Assembly (NCBI RefSeq): GCF_003333325.1
Contig: NZ_QOLC01000003.1
Location: 1-31,719 of the forward strand
DNA length: 31,719 nt
Source: Candidatus Ulvibacter alkanivorans
GTDB taxonomy: Bacteria > Bacteroidota > Bacteroidia > Flavobacteriales > Flavobacteriaceae
Direction of reading: 5' to 3'
The notes under the pieces were generated by a model. That model was not told where the DNA came from and ran no database searches. It saw only the letters and a program-made list of their open reading frames with translations. Made by a program: the position numbers and the translations under genes. This document shows positions 9,021-16,686 of this stretch, piece after piece. Position 1 is the first letter of the stretch, and each line of letters opens with the position of its first letter.

Positions 9021-9680
9021 ATGAAAAAAATACTACTCACTTTTATAATAAGTTGCATTACCGCTACCCTAGTTGGCCAAGTTGGTATCAACACCACTAC
9101 CCCATCGACAGCGTTGGATGTGGTTGGTGATGTAAAACTAGATACCAGTTTATTTTTAGAAAATCCGGGAAACTCGACACAGATAAGAGGTTCTAAGTTG
9201 TTGATCCAAACAACTTCCGACGAGATCCTACAATACGACATTGAGCAAAGCAAGTACGGACCCATAAACCAGGTGCAATTCATCTTTAGAAGCACATCCA
9301 AAGATGGATTACAAGATTACGATACCAAAATCGCAGTGTCTGACTATTTGGTTACTGTGCAAGGCTATTACTTTTTAGAACCGGTTTCCGGAGATACCGA
9401 TGTAATGCCGTATAGCAGCGTAGATGGCGACAATATTGAAGGATTTCAGATGTACGCCTACCCGAATCCGTCGACCGGAACTTGGTTTTTACGCGGCACC
9501 ATTAACAATGGAGTTTTTAGAACGCGAAATCCTACAGGAATCTTTGTAGATACTCCTATTGATCTATTTATGAATCTAATTATTTATCGAAAGGATTTTA
9601 TTACTAAATCGGTGGCCGATATTACGGTCGATCTTGGAAATTCAGAAACAGGAACCGCTCCTATTCCTCCCGGTTTCTAA
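9021..9680 (+). CDS. Secreted VGIGT-type protein, paralogue 3 of 3
   Basis: A 219-residue protein with a signal peptide over residues 1-19 and a mature start QVGINTTTPSTALDVVGD; the usual VGIGT reads VGINT here. The C-terminal domain has DYDTKIAVSDYLVTVQGYYF, then a longer insert (PVSGDTDVMPYSSVDGDN) than in the other two, the turn STGTWFLRG, NLIIYRKDF and the terminal ETGTA (209-213). It starts 15 bases after paralogue 2 and ends the operon, converging on the DUF1456 gene. Divergence between the three is high outside the motifs, which points to an old duplication or recruitment of different ligands. Function unknown. Confidence 0.8.
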   Translation: MKKILLTFIISCITATLVGQVGINTTTPSTALDVVGDVKLDTSLFLENPGNSTQIRGSKLLIQTTSDEILQYDIEQSKYGPINQVQFIFRSTSKDGLQDYDTKIAVSDYLVTVQGYYFLEPVSGDTDVMPYSSVDGDNIEGFQMYAYPNPSTGTWFLRGTINNGVFRTRNPTGIFVDTPIDLFMNLIIYRKDFITKSVADITVDLGNSETGTAPIPPGF

Positions 9681-9684
9681 AACC

Positions 9685-9706
9685 AACAAATAGTTGTTTG
9701 TTTTTT
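9685..9706. terminator. Weak AT-rich terminator between convergent genes
   Basis: AACAAA (9685-9690), loop TAGTTG and TTTGTT (9697-9702) form a short stem followed by T residues, located between the convergent stops at 9680 and 9705. The stem has only one G-C pair, so it may be inefficient. Confidence 0.35.
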
Positions 9707-9953
9707 AATTACTACTTTTTTTCTTCTCGGGCATAGGACCCCGCAAATGAATCACTAGTCCGTTAAGGAAATTACGTAGAAATTGATCCCCGCACTCCAT
9801 GTATTTGGGGTGTGCGGGATTTCTAAAAATTGCCCCCAATTCACTTTTAGAGACTTTAAAATCCACTAAACTACATATCTTCACGATATCCTCGTCGCGT
9901 AACTTATGTGCTACACGTAACTTTTTCATTATATCATTATTCGTTAAACCCAT
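9705..9953 (-). CDS. DUF1456 family protein (single YehS-like domain)
   Basis: An 82-residue soluble protein with the DUF1456 pattern: a start GLTNNDIMKKLRVAHKLRDE, then VKICSLVDFKVSKSELGAIFR, then NPAHPKYMECGDQFLRNFLNGL. E. coli YehS carries two such domains in about 156 residues; this protein carries one plus a lysine-rich tail (PEKKKSSN). The fold is helical and the molecular function is unknown. It lies 18 bases downstream of the DEAD-box helicase gene on the same strand, so the two form an operon, which hints at a role linked to RNA or translation. That link is inference only. Confidence 0.85.
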   Translation of the reverse strand: MGLTNNDIMKKLRVAHKLRDEDIVKICSLVDFKVSKSELGAIFRNPAHPKYMECGDQFLRNFLNGLVIHLRGPMPEKKKSSN

Positions 9954-9971
9954 AATCCTTGCTTTTTATTT

Positions 9972-11090
9972 CTAAAATTGAACCTCGTTAAACCGAATTC
10001 CTAATTCTTTTTGAATGCGATGTAACTCTTGTAATTCACTTGGAATCACAAAAGCCAATGACACCCCTGTTTTCCCAGCTCGTGCAGTTCTTCCACTTCT
10101 ATGTGTATAATATTCAAGCTGTTCGGGAAGTTGGTAATGTATCACAAAGCTTAAGTTTTGTACATCGATCTCTCTTGCCGAAACATCGGTAGACACCAGA
10201 AATTGAATGTTTTCTTTTTTAAACCCTCTCATTACTTTATCGCGCTCTTTTTGCTGCATATCACCTTCTAGCGCATCTACAGAAAACCCTTCTTCTTTAA
10301 GCAGTTTTAAAAGGTTCTGCGTACCGAGTTTAGTGCGACAAAAAATAATTCCGCGATCTTCGGGTCGGCTGTCTAGTATTCGAATAAGTAAATTTGGCTT
10401 TTCTTTTACGCTCGTTCTAATATATTGGTGGGTGATGTTCGCGTTTACAAGTGCGTTCTTATTAACTTCTATTCGTGCCGCTGCAGGCGACATATAGTTG
10501 CTTATCATCTTTTTTATATCGTCCGGCATAGTCGCAGAAAACAACCAGGTGTTACGGGTCCCTGTCGTATATTTTAAGATGCGGTTTAGGTCTTGTTTAA
10601 AGCCCATGCTTAACATCTCATCGGCTTCATCGAGCACCAGCACCTCAATATTCTTAATATTAATATCCCCACGTTCAATAAGGTCTAGTAATCTTCCGGG
10701 CGTGGCAACCACTATATGGGTTGGGCGTTTTAATCGATTTTTTTGAATGTCTATTTTTTCACCACCATAGACACCTTCGGCAAATATCTTTTCGCTACAA
10801 TACTTGGTGAATTTAAATAACTGTTTCTGAATTTGCTGTACTAGTTCTCGGGTTGGCGCTAGTATAAGTGCCTGGATCTCATTGCGCGATGGGTCGATAT
10901 ACTGTAACACCGGCAATCCGTAGGCCGCGGTTTTCCCCGTCCCGGTTTGCGCCTGCCCAATAAGATCGGTTTTCTTCTCTAACAGTATAGGGATGGTACG
11001 CTCCTGAATTTCTGTAGGCTGAACGATACCAAGTTCTTTTAACCCTTTTACCAATTCTTTATTGATCCCAATAGTTCTAAATGTTGTCAT
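9972..11090 (-). CDS. DEAD-box ATP-dependent RNA helicase
   Basis: A 372-residue cytoplasmic RNA helicase. Motifs: Q motif PTEIQ (25-29), Walker A AQTGTGKT (47-54), APTREL (78-83), DEAD (154-157), SAT (185-187), motif V STDVSAREIDV (300-310) and motif VI HRSGRTAR (330-337). It is a core-only enzyme with no long basic or RNA-binding tail. The start at 11090 (MTTFRTIGI) is preferred: the frame stays open to 11234, but the extra 48 residues match no helicase, contain the -7 box TACCTTTG and run into the divergent rluE-like gene. Motif V reads ARE where the family norm is ARG (E307). The likely role is unwinding of structured mRNA or help in ribosome assembly, in an operon with the DUF1456 gene. 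Confidence 0.92.
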   Translation of the reverse strand: MTTFRTIGINKELVKGLKELGIVQPTEIQERTIPILLEKKTDLIGQAQTGTGKTAAYGLPVLQYIDPSRNEIQALILAPTRELVQQIQKQLFKFTKYCSEKIFAEGVYGGEKIDIQKNRLKRPTHIVVATPGRLLDLIERGDINIKNIEVLVLDEADEMLSMGFKQDLNRILKYTTGTRNTWLFSATMPDDIKKMISNYMSPAAARIEVNKNALVNANITHQYIRTSVKEKPNLLIRILDSRPEDRGIIFCRTKLGTQNLLKLLKEEGFSVDALEGDMQQKERDKVMRGFKKENIQFLVSTDVSAREIDVQNLSFVIHYQLPEQLEYYTHRSGRTARAGKTGVSLAFVIPSELQELHRIQKELGIRFNEVQF

Positions 11091-11108
11091 ATTTTTTTTC
11101 TGAAAGTG

Positions 11109-11116
11109 CAAAGGTA
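11109..11116 (-). promoter_or_regulatory. -7 box TACCTTTG of the DEAD-box helicase operon
   Basis: An exact TAnnTTTG match on the minus strand (11116 to 11109), 18 bases upstream of the ATG at 11090. No TTG is seen at the expected -33 distance. Its position supports the short start of the helicase. Confidence 0.45.
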
Positions 11117-11213
11117 CGATTAAAAGCAAGCATGGCTTCATGCCTACCCAAATGATTAATTTTTCAAGATGTTGATCCGTTTCTATTTTGAATTTGTATT
11201 TTTCTTCGGAAAG

Positions 11214-11789
11214 ATGGAAACTAACGAGCAACATTATTTTAAACTGTACAAACCATACGGTTATGTGAGTCAGTTTATCACGAACGATTCGAAAGCAAAA
11301 CGGAAGAAGTTCTTAGGAGACTTATATGATTTCCCTGAAGGAACCATGGCCGTTGGAAGGTTGGATGAAAAGAGCGAAGGATTACTATTGCTTACCACCG
11401 ATGGAAAATTTAGTTATCATATTACTACTTCAGGAATCGAAAAAGAATACTTCGTTCAGGTAGATGGGGAGATCACAAAGGAGGCAGTGCTTCAATTACG
11501 ACAAGGGGTTGAAATAGGTATTAACGGTAATAAATATCTAACCAAGCCTTGCGCTGCTGTAAAGATCAAACCGCCGCCCCTTCCTACCACGCAACAACGA
11601 ATTCGTGATGATCGACATGGTCCTAGTAGTTGGGTGTCTGTCACCCTCACCGAAGGAAAATTTCGTCAAGTACGAAAAATGACGGCAGCTGTAGGGTTCC
11701 CTACTTTGCGATTGGTTCGTGTGCGTATTGGAGATTATCACCTTCACGCAATGCTTCCGAAGCAAGTAATCAAGATTTCAAAAAGTTAA
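11214..11789 (+). CDS. rluE: 23S rRNA pseudouridine synthase, RluE-like
   Basis: A 191-residue enzyme of the RsuA/RluB/RluE family. It opens with YFKLYKPYGYVSQF, the start of the catalytic domain, so the S4 domain of RsuA and RluB is missing, as in RluE. The catalytic motif is GRLDEKSEGLLLLTTDG with Asp51, followed by EKEYFVQVDGE and, near the end, EGKFRQVRKM and LVRVRIGDYHL, all family hallmarks. E. coli RluE makes one pseudouridine in domain V of 23S rRNA; the same site is assumed here. The ATG at 11214 is chosen over 11169 because the extra 15 residues (MLIRFYFEFVFFFGK) fit no family member. It is divergent from the RNA-helicase operon, so two RNA-maturation functions share a control region. 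Confidence 0.87.
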   Translation: METNEQHYFKLYKPYGYVSQFITNDSKAKRKKFLGDLYDFPEGTMAVGRLDEKSEGLLLLTTDGKFSYHITTSGIEKEYFVQVDGEITKEAVLQLRQGVEIGINGNKYLTKPCAAVKIKPPPLPTTQQRIRDDRHGPSSWVSVTLTEGKFRQVRKMTAAVGFPTLRLVRVRIGDYHLHAMLPKQVIKISKS

Positions 11790-11880
11790 AGAAATAATAA
11801 ATATCATTTACCACTGTAAAAGTGTTTAGAGGAAGTTCTGCTTTTAAGTATCTTTAATGCACAACTTAAAAATTCTAACC

Positions 11881-12420
11881 ATGTTTAATCTAACCCACTA
11901 TAATAAACGCGCCTTATACGGCGGTATTTTTGCAGCAATTGTTACCGGAACAGGAGCCTTCTTATTAGGAAACATAAGCGGTTATGAAGCTCGCGATCTA
12001 CTGTCATCTTCCCTTCCGGGTATTAACACCTTATGTAATACCATTGCACTGGCATCGGCGACTATACTTGCACTTTTATTAACGCTATTAAGTATTAGTA
12101 CAGGGTCAAAATCAAAATTAAAAGCGGCGCATTATAAACATGTAATGCGAATTGCAAGGATCGACACCATCGTTTTTGTGGTTTCGTTGGTTACTTTTCA
12201 AGTATTGAACATCCCTTTTTCTGAAGCAGAAGATGTTTCGGGGGTATGGTATGTCACACTTTATTATGTCTCTTTAGGTGTTTCTGCTTTATTAAGTGGT
12301 GCTCTTATAAGTGTTGTCTTAATGCTTTACAATGCCGTTATCAGCATTATTAAGATCGTTGGCTTAGATGAGGAAGATCATTCGTTAATTTACAACGATG
12401 AAGAGGAAGCTTCGGAATAA
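11881..12420 (+). CDS. Four-helix membrane protein of unknown function
   Basis: A 179-residue integral membrane protein with hydrophobic segments at about 15-35, 46-72, 93-112 and 122-155, and an acidic cytoplasmic tail (DEEDHSLIYNDEEEASE). I recognise no family motif. The frame begins at 11857, but that ATG directly abuts a -7-like box (TATCTTTA, 11849-11856), so the second ATG at 11881 is the likelier start. It is a single gene between the rluE-like gene and a small hydrophilic-protein gene, and context gives no further clue. Confidence 0.75.
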   Translation: MFNLTHYNKRALYGGIFAAIVTGTGAFLLGNISGYEARDLLSSSLPGINTLCNTIALASATILALLLTLLSISTGSKSKLKAAHYKHVMRIARIDTIVFVVSLVTFQVLNIPFSEAEDVSGVWYVTLYYVSLGVSALLSGALISVVLMLYNAVISIIKIVGLDEEDHSLIYNDEEEASE

Positions 12421-12521
12421 GAACTGCAACCCTTAAATTGTGTTATAATTTTCTATAATACGCGTTAAATGCCTACGCGACCAAGATCTTAGTTTGTATC
12501 TTCCGTTAAAACGATTCAATT

Positions 12522-12833
12522 ATGAGCAACAAGGAACAATCTGCGAAGGAAAAAAACAAAGACACTAATTACAATAGTGACATTACAAATCACGATCTAA
12601 AGATCTTGGGACAGGATAACAGAAATTTACGAAAAGATGGCGGAGATGACAAAGCACTTCGCGATAGAAATGACTCGGTAGATTTTGCCGGTAAGAAATT
12701 AGACGTGCCAGGCAGAACGCAAGCAAAAAAAGGCAATGGCCCCAATGATCTCAACGATGAAGAAAACAAATTGCACAGTCAAGGAGGTCCGGGAAATGAT
12801 CACTTAGAAGAAAAAGACGGTAGCTTACGTTAA
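12522..12833 (+). CDS. Small disordered hydrophilic protein
   Basis: A 103-residue protein made almost only of Asp, Asn, Lys, Glu, Gly and Ser, with no cysteine, no tryptophan and no hydrophobic stretch, so it is predicted to be intrinsically disordered. Short repeated themes appear, such as NDLNDEENKLHSQGG and GGPGNDHLEEKDGS. Such compositions resemble hydrophilin-like or general stress proteins, but no signature is present and the function is unknown. It is a single gene converging on the secreted-protein gene at 12837, with three bases between the stop codons. Confidence 0.7.
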   Translation: MSNKEQSAKEKNKDTNYNSDITNHDLKILGQDNRNLRKDGGDDKALRDRNDSVDFAGKKLDVPGRTQAKKGNGPNDLNDEENKLHSQGGPGNDHLEEKDGSLR

Positions 12834-12836
12834 TCC

Positions 12837-13490
12837 CTACTGCTCTTTAATTACCATTATGGTAGCTTTATTCCCTGTTAAAAGGTTCCATTTTTTAGCA
12901 GAGATAAGCAATCCTTTGTCGTCATAGACATGGAGTTCGGCCGTATTGGGACCTGAGGACCCTTGATTAAGCGCTTCAAATTCAACCCTGTTTAAACCCT
13001 CTTGTAATGGAAGATCGAACCCTTGAAAGCTTCCAAATAATCCAACATTAGCTCTAACTATATCTCCATTTACGTAGACACGTATTCGATCACCGTCTAC
13101 ATATTCATGATCGCGATACATAAAATTAACAGCAGAGGCCGATGTTATGACTTCTCCTAAATTTTGATCTCGACCATAAATGGCCAGCGCTTCTTTATCT
13201 TTTGTAAAATACTTGGGTGCTTTGTTGGTCTTGTAGTCTATAAGTCCGTCGCCTTTTGTGATATCTACTGTTTTATCTTCTTTCCCAAGGTCATTTCTAT
13301 TTGTTGGTGTAATGGGATCTTTAGGTTTTGTGAGCCCGGGGATCTCTCTTTTAGGCAATTCGAGCCCGCTAGGTTTCTCGTTATTTGTTTCTTCGGCTTC
13401 AATACGAACTGTTGGGGTCGCCTTCTCTATTTGAGCGGTGGCGATTCCGAAGAAAAAAAAGAAAATTGATATAGTAAGAATGTGTTTCAT
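12837..13490 (-). CDS. Secreted protein of unknown function, beta-rich C-terminus
   Basis: A 217-residue protein with a signal peptide (1-19, FFFFFGIATA before Q20). Residues 20-90 are a Pro/Lys/Glu-rich linker without secondary structure (KREIPGLTKPKDPITPTN). Residues about 100-217 form a beta-rich domain with DGDRIRVYVNGDIV, FQGFDLPLQEGLNRVEFEAL and AELHVYDDKGLLI, a pattern like a small immunoglobulin-like or carbohydrate-binding sandwich. No enzymatic motif is visible. It lies 44 bases downstream of a 54-residue membrane microprotein gene on the same strand, so both are probably one transcript. Envelope localisation is likely and the function is unknown. Confidence 0.75.
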   Translation of the reverse strand: MKHILTISIFFFFFGIATAQIEKATPTVRIEAEETNNEKPSGLELPKREIPGLTKPKDPITPTNRNDLGKEDKTVDITKGDGLIDYKTNKAPKYFTKDKEALAIYGRDQNLGEVITSASAVNFMYRDHEYVDGDRIRVYVNGDIVRANVGLFGSFQGFDLPLQEGLNRVEFEALNQGSSGPNTAELHVYDDKGLLISAKKWNLLTGNKATIMVIKEQ

Positions 13491-13534
13491 AATCTGCTAT
13501 CTAAGCTAACAAGAATTAAGCCAAAACAGTATAG

Positions 13535-13699
13535 TTAGTCTCGATTTTTCATTCTTCGTTTTCTCCAAATAAAAAATAGAATCACAATAACTATGGGTAT
13601 AATAACATAGATTATAAGGTCTGGCCAAGAAGTTAGATCGATAGGTGTGTTATTATCGGGATGCGGAACTTCTTTTGGTATTTGAAAAAACAGGTACAT
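13535..13699 (-). CDS. 54-residue single-span membrane microprotein
   Basis: A short frame with ATG at 13699 and TAA at 13535-13537. The product starts MYLFFQIPKEVPHPDNNTP, continues IDLTSWPDL, then has one hydrophobic helix (about residues 28-44, IIYVIIPIVIVILFFIW) and a basic tail (RKRRMKNRD), giving an N-out/C-in prediction. The 'IPKEVPHPD..TPIDL' head followed by one helix and an Arg/Lys tail is a pattern I recall from small conserved proteins of flavobacteria, whose function is unknown. It precedes the secreted-protein gene (12837-13490) by 44 bases on the same strand. It is easy to miss because of its size. Confidence 0.7.
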   Translation of the reverse strand: MYLFFQIPKEVPHPDNNTPIDLTSWPDLIIYVIIPIVIVILFFIWRKRRMKNRD

Positions 13700-13870
13700 G
13701 ATTATAAGTTTGAGCGGTATTTTACGTTATTCCATCGAAATAGACTAGAAAATAGCAATTTTACGTTTATTTTTTAACAAATAATGTTAAGTATTTGGAT
13801 TTTTGGATCTTAAAGCTTACTATACCATGTTAGCATTTTTTATTCAATCCTTTAAAACCACTACATATAT

Positions 13871-14737
13871 ATGAGACAACTCAAGATTACGAAGCAGGTT
13901 ACCAACAGAGAAACTAAATCTTTAAACAGTTATTTACAGGACGTCAGCAAGATCGATATGATTACCGCTGAAGAGGAGGTAGAATTGGCACAACGCATTC
14001 GTGAAGGGGATCAGCGTGCCCTGGAAAAATTAACGCGGGCAAATTTACGTTTCGTTATTTCGGTAGCAAAGCAATATCAAAATCAAGGATTGCGTTTACC
14101 GGATCTTATCAACGAAGGAAACGTTGGTTTGGTGAAAGCTGCCAAACGATTTGATGAAACTCGCGGATTTAAATTTATATCGTACGCGGTATGGTGGATA
14201 CGTCAATCGATTTTACAAGCTATAGCCGAGCAGTCTCGTGTGGTACGTCTTCCTTTGAATAAAATTGGAGACATAAATAAAATTAGAAAGGCTTCCATTC
14301 ATTTAGAGCAAATTCATCAACGTAAACCATCGGTTTCGGAAATTGCAAAAGAGTTAGACATGTCTGAACGCAAAGTAAAGACCTCCCTTAAAAACTCGAA
14401 TCGAAGTCTGTCGATGGATGCACCTTTTCAAGAAGGAGAAAACGACAATAATCTCTATGACGTTATTAGTTCTGGTGAAACTCCAAACCCGGACAAGAGT
14501 TTGATCCATGAAAGTTTGAAGATCGAGATCGATCGTGCTTTAGAGACATTGTCTCCACGTGAAGGTGATGTGGTTCGTCTAAACTTTGGATTGAGCGGAC
14601 AACCGGCCATGACCTTACAGGAAATTGGCGATACTTTCGATTTAAGTAGAGAACGTGTGCGTCAAATTAGAGAAAAGGCAATTCGCAGATTGCGCCACCA
14701 ATCTAAAAGTCACATCTTAATGAAATATTTGGGATAG
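13871..14737 (+). CDS. rpoD: Primary sigma factor RpoD/SigA
   Basis: A 288-residue sigma-70 factor of the short Bacteroidota type; the long acidic region 1.1 and the non-conserved region are absent. Region 1.2 lies at about 16-48 ([20 protein letters not shown]). Region 2 at 52-122 has the core-binding and -10 recognition helices ([33 protein letters not shown]). Region 3 lies at 130-205. Region 4 at 221-283 has the helix-turn-helix ([19 protein letters not shown]). It directs RNA polymerase to the housekeeping promoters, which in this group have the form TTG-N17-23-TAnnTTTG; several candidates are marked in this window. The start [14 protein letters not shown] is family-typical. No exact -7 box was found in its own upstream region. 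Confidence 0.97.
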   Translation: MRQLKITKQVTNRETKSLNSYLQDVSKIDMITAEEEVELAQRIREGDQRALEKLTRANLRFVISVAKQYQNQGLRLPDLINEGNVGLVKAAKRFDETRGFKFISYAVWWIRQSILQAIAEQSRVVRLPLNKIGDINKIRKASIHLEQIHQRKPSVSEIAKELDMSERKVKTSLKNSNRSLSMDAPFQEGENDNNLYDVISSGETPNPDKSLIHESLKIEIDRALETLSPREGDVVRLNFGLSGQPAMTLQEIGDTFDLSRERVRQIREKAIRRLRHQSKSHILMKYLG

Positions 14738-14842
14738 GTTTTTTCTAAATCCCAATGCTTCTTACATCTTTTAAGAAAACATTTTACCCAAGGTATTGTT
14801 TCTACGGTTATCTTTATAGACCTATCTATCTAGCTAACTAAT

Positions 14843-16666
14843 ATGACCGTAGAAATAATACTTGTTTTTTTAATTCTTTTTGTCACCATTGTCCTATTCG
14901 CCTTTGAATTATTCCCGGTAGACAAAATCGCTATTTTTATTATAGTATCCTTAGCGTTAACCGGTTTGGTATCACCGGAAGAAGCCATTGCAGGTTTTTC
15001 GAATAGTGCGACCATCACGGTCTTAGCACTTATGATAATCGCGATCGGTCTAGAGGATACAGGGGTGATCGCCACCTTGGCCCGTTATTTAAAGAATTTA
15101 CATGTCCTTCCCCTCCTACTGCTGCTGCCGGTCTTTATGTTAATTACAGCAGGAATCTCTGCGTTTATAAGCACCACCGCAGTCGTGATCGTTTTTATTA
15201 AGATCATAGACGAGCTGGCAAAACGATTTAATATTTCGAATTCAAAATTGTTACTGCCTATTTCGTTTGCGGGAATTCTTGGAGGCAGTTGTACCTTAAT
15301 GGGGACATCGACCAACTTAATTGTAAATTCAGTTTCACAAAATTTAGGAGTAGAGCGTTTTAGCTTTTTTGAATTCAGTCAATATGGAATTGTGTTCTTA
15401 GCTGCCGGAATTATTGTGATCACAATTGCGTCCAAATGGCTCCCCAAAGAGCCACAAGAATCGATCCCTGCGGAATACGAACTGGAAAATTTTGTAACAA
15501 GCGTTACCATCGTGGCTGGATCAAAATTAATTGGTAAACGAATTGAAGAAACCTTCTTATACAACAATCCCGAGATATCGTTATTAAAGTTGACGCGAAA
15601 TATGCAAATAACCAATGCGCCGGGCAAGTATATCGAACTTCAGGAGAACGATCGCTTACTTTTAATGTGTGATATCGAAAACTTAGCGAGATTAAATACT
15701 TCGGAAGAATTTAAAGTCCACAAGTCAAACACCGAACTATTAGAAAAAGGCATTACCGATGCTTCCGAAGAAAACATAGAAAGTAAAGACGCAGAAGAAA
15801 TGATCTTTGTAGAACTGCTCATTTTGCCCGGATCGAACTTAATAGGCAAGACCATTAAGCAGATTAGGGAACTTAGTCTTGTTAACGCGACGCCTTTAGC
15901 GATCAAAAAACGTATAAACATTAGGAATACAAAAGAACGACTTATTAGAAAAGATATTCAGAAAATTGCTGTTAAACCGGGTGATCGTGTGCTTATTGAA
16001 CTACACCAAAGTGATCTAGATCAAGTTCAGCAAATAGAAAATGTAGCCATTTTACGAGAGCATGAAACTACCGTAGACAAATCGTCTAAGGCCATGCTGG
16101 CATTTGGTATTTTGGTGGCTGTTATCGCCTTAGCGGCAAGCGGAGTACTTTCTATACTTGTAAGTGCTTTAATGGGTGTTGCCTTGTTATTACTAACCAA
16201 ATGTATTGAACTCAATGACGTGTACCACCGTGTAAATTGGCAGGTCATCTTTTTACTTGCAGGAATGATACCCCTAGGGATAGCAATGCACAACTCGGGT
16301 GCAGACAGCTGGATTTCTGAACAACTCTTGATAGTATTAAGCGGCAAGTCTAATTTTATGATCATTGGACTTATTTTCGCTAGCACCATGCTCTTAAGTG
16401 GTGTAATAAGCAATAATGCCACTGCTATTATCATGACACCGGTCGCCATTGCTGTAGCCGCTGGTTTTGGATTAGATGTAAAACCCTTTATCTTAGCTGT
16501 ATTGTTTGGGGCTAACTTTAGCTTTTTTACGCCTATGGGCTACCAAACCAATACGTTGATCTATGGTATGGGGCTGTATAAGTTTAAGCATTTTTTAATT
16601 ATTGGTGGTATATTGTCCCTAGTACTTTTAACGCTGGGTACATTTATGCTGTCCTCATTACTATAA
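14843..16666 (+). CDS. SLC13-family permease with two RCK_C domains
   Basis: A 607-residue inner-membrane transporter of the DASS/SLC13 (ArsB/NhaD-like) superfamily. The N-terminal half (1-200) contains the first re-entrant signature LMGTSTNLIVNS (TSTN 155-158). A cytoplasmic insert of about 205-405 holds two RCK_C (TrkA-C) domains, at about 213-288 and 320-400 (VAGSKLIGKRIEETFL, LPGSNLIGKTIKQIRE). The C-terminal half (415-607) contains SNNAT (523-527) and PMGYQTNT (564-571). Members move sulfate, dicarboxylates or phosphate with sodium; the substrate here is not certain, and the two-RCK_C layout is often annotated as a putative sulfate transporter. RCK_C domains bind small ligands and probably gate transport. 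It forms an operon with the MscS gene 20 bases downstream. A -7-like TATCTTTA lies at 14809-14816. Confidence 0.88.
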   Translation: MTVEIILVFLILFVTIVLFAFELFPVDKIAIFIIVSLALTGLVSPEEAIAGFSNSATITVLALMIIAIGLEDTGVIATLARYLKNLHVLPLLLLLPVFMLITAGISAFISTTAVVIVFIKIIDELAKRFNISNSKLLLPISFAGILGGSCTLMGTSTNLIVNSVSQNLGVERFSFFEFSQYGIVFLAAGIIVITIASKWLPKEPQESIPAEYELENFVTSVTIVAGSKLIGKRIEETFLYNNPEISLLKLTRNMQITNAPGKYIELQENDRLLLMCDIENLARLNTSEEFKVHKSNTELLEKGITDASEENIESKDAEEMIFVELLILPGSNLIGKTIKQIRELSLVNATPLAIKKRINIRNTKERLIRKDIQKIAVKPGDRVLIELHQSDLDQVQQIENVAILREHETTVDKSSKAMLAFGILVAVIALAASGVLSILVSALMGVALLLLTKCIELNDVYHRVNWQVIFLLAGMIPLGIAMHNSGADSWISEQLLIVLSGKSNFMIIGLIFASTMLLSGVISNNATAIIMTPVAIAVAAGFGLDVKPFILAVLFGANFSFFTPMGYQTNTLIYGMGLYKFKHFLIIGGILSLVLLTLGTFMLSSLL

Positions 16667-16686
16667 CACTTAAAAATTAAACAACT

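Noticed and set aside
11091..11234. A 48-residue N-terminal extension of the DEAD-box helicase
   Set aside because: It contains the -7 box TACCTTTG, overlaps the divergent rluE-like gene and matches no helicase; ATG 11090 gives the family-typical start.
14735..14756. Possible terminator after rpoD (GGGAT...ATCCC)
   Set aside because: The stem is short, the loop long, and the T run lies in the loop rather than after the stem.
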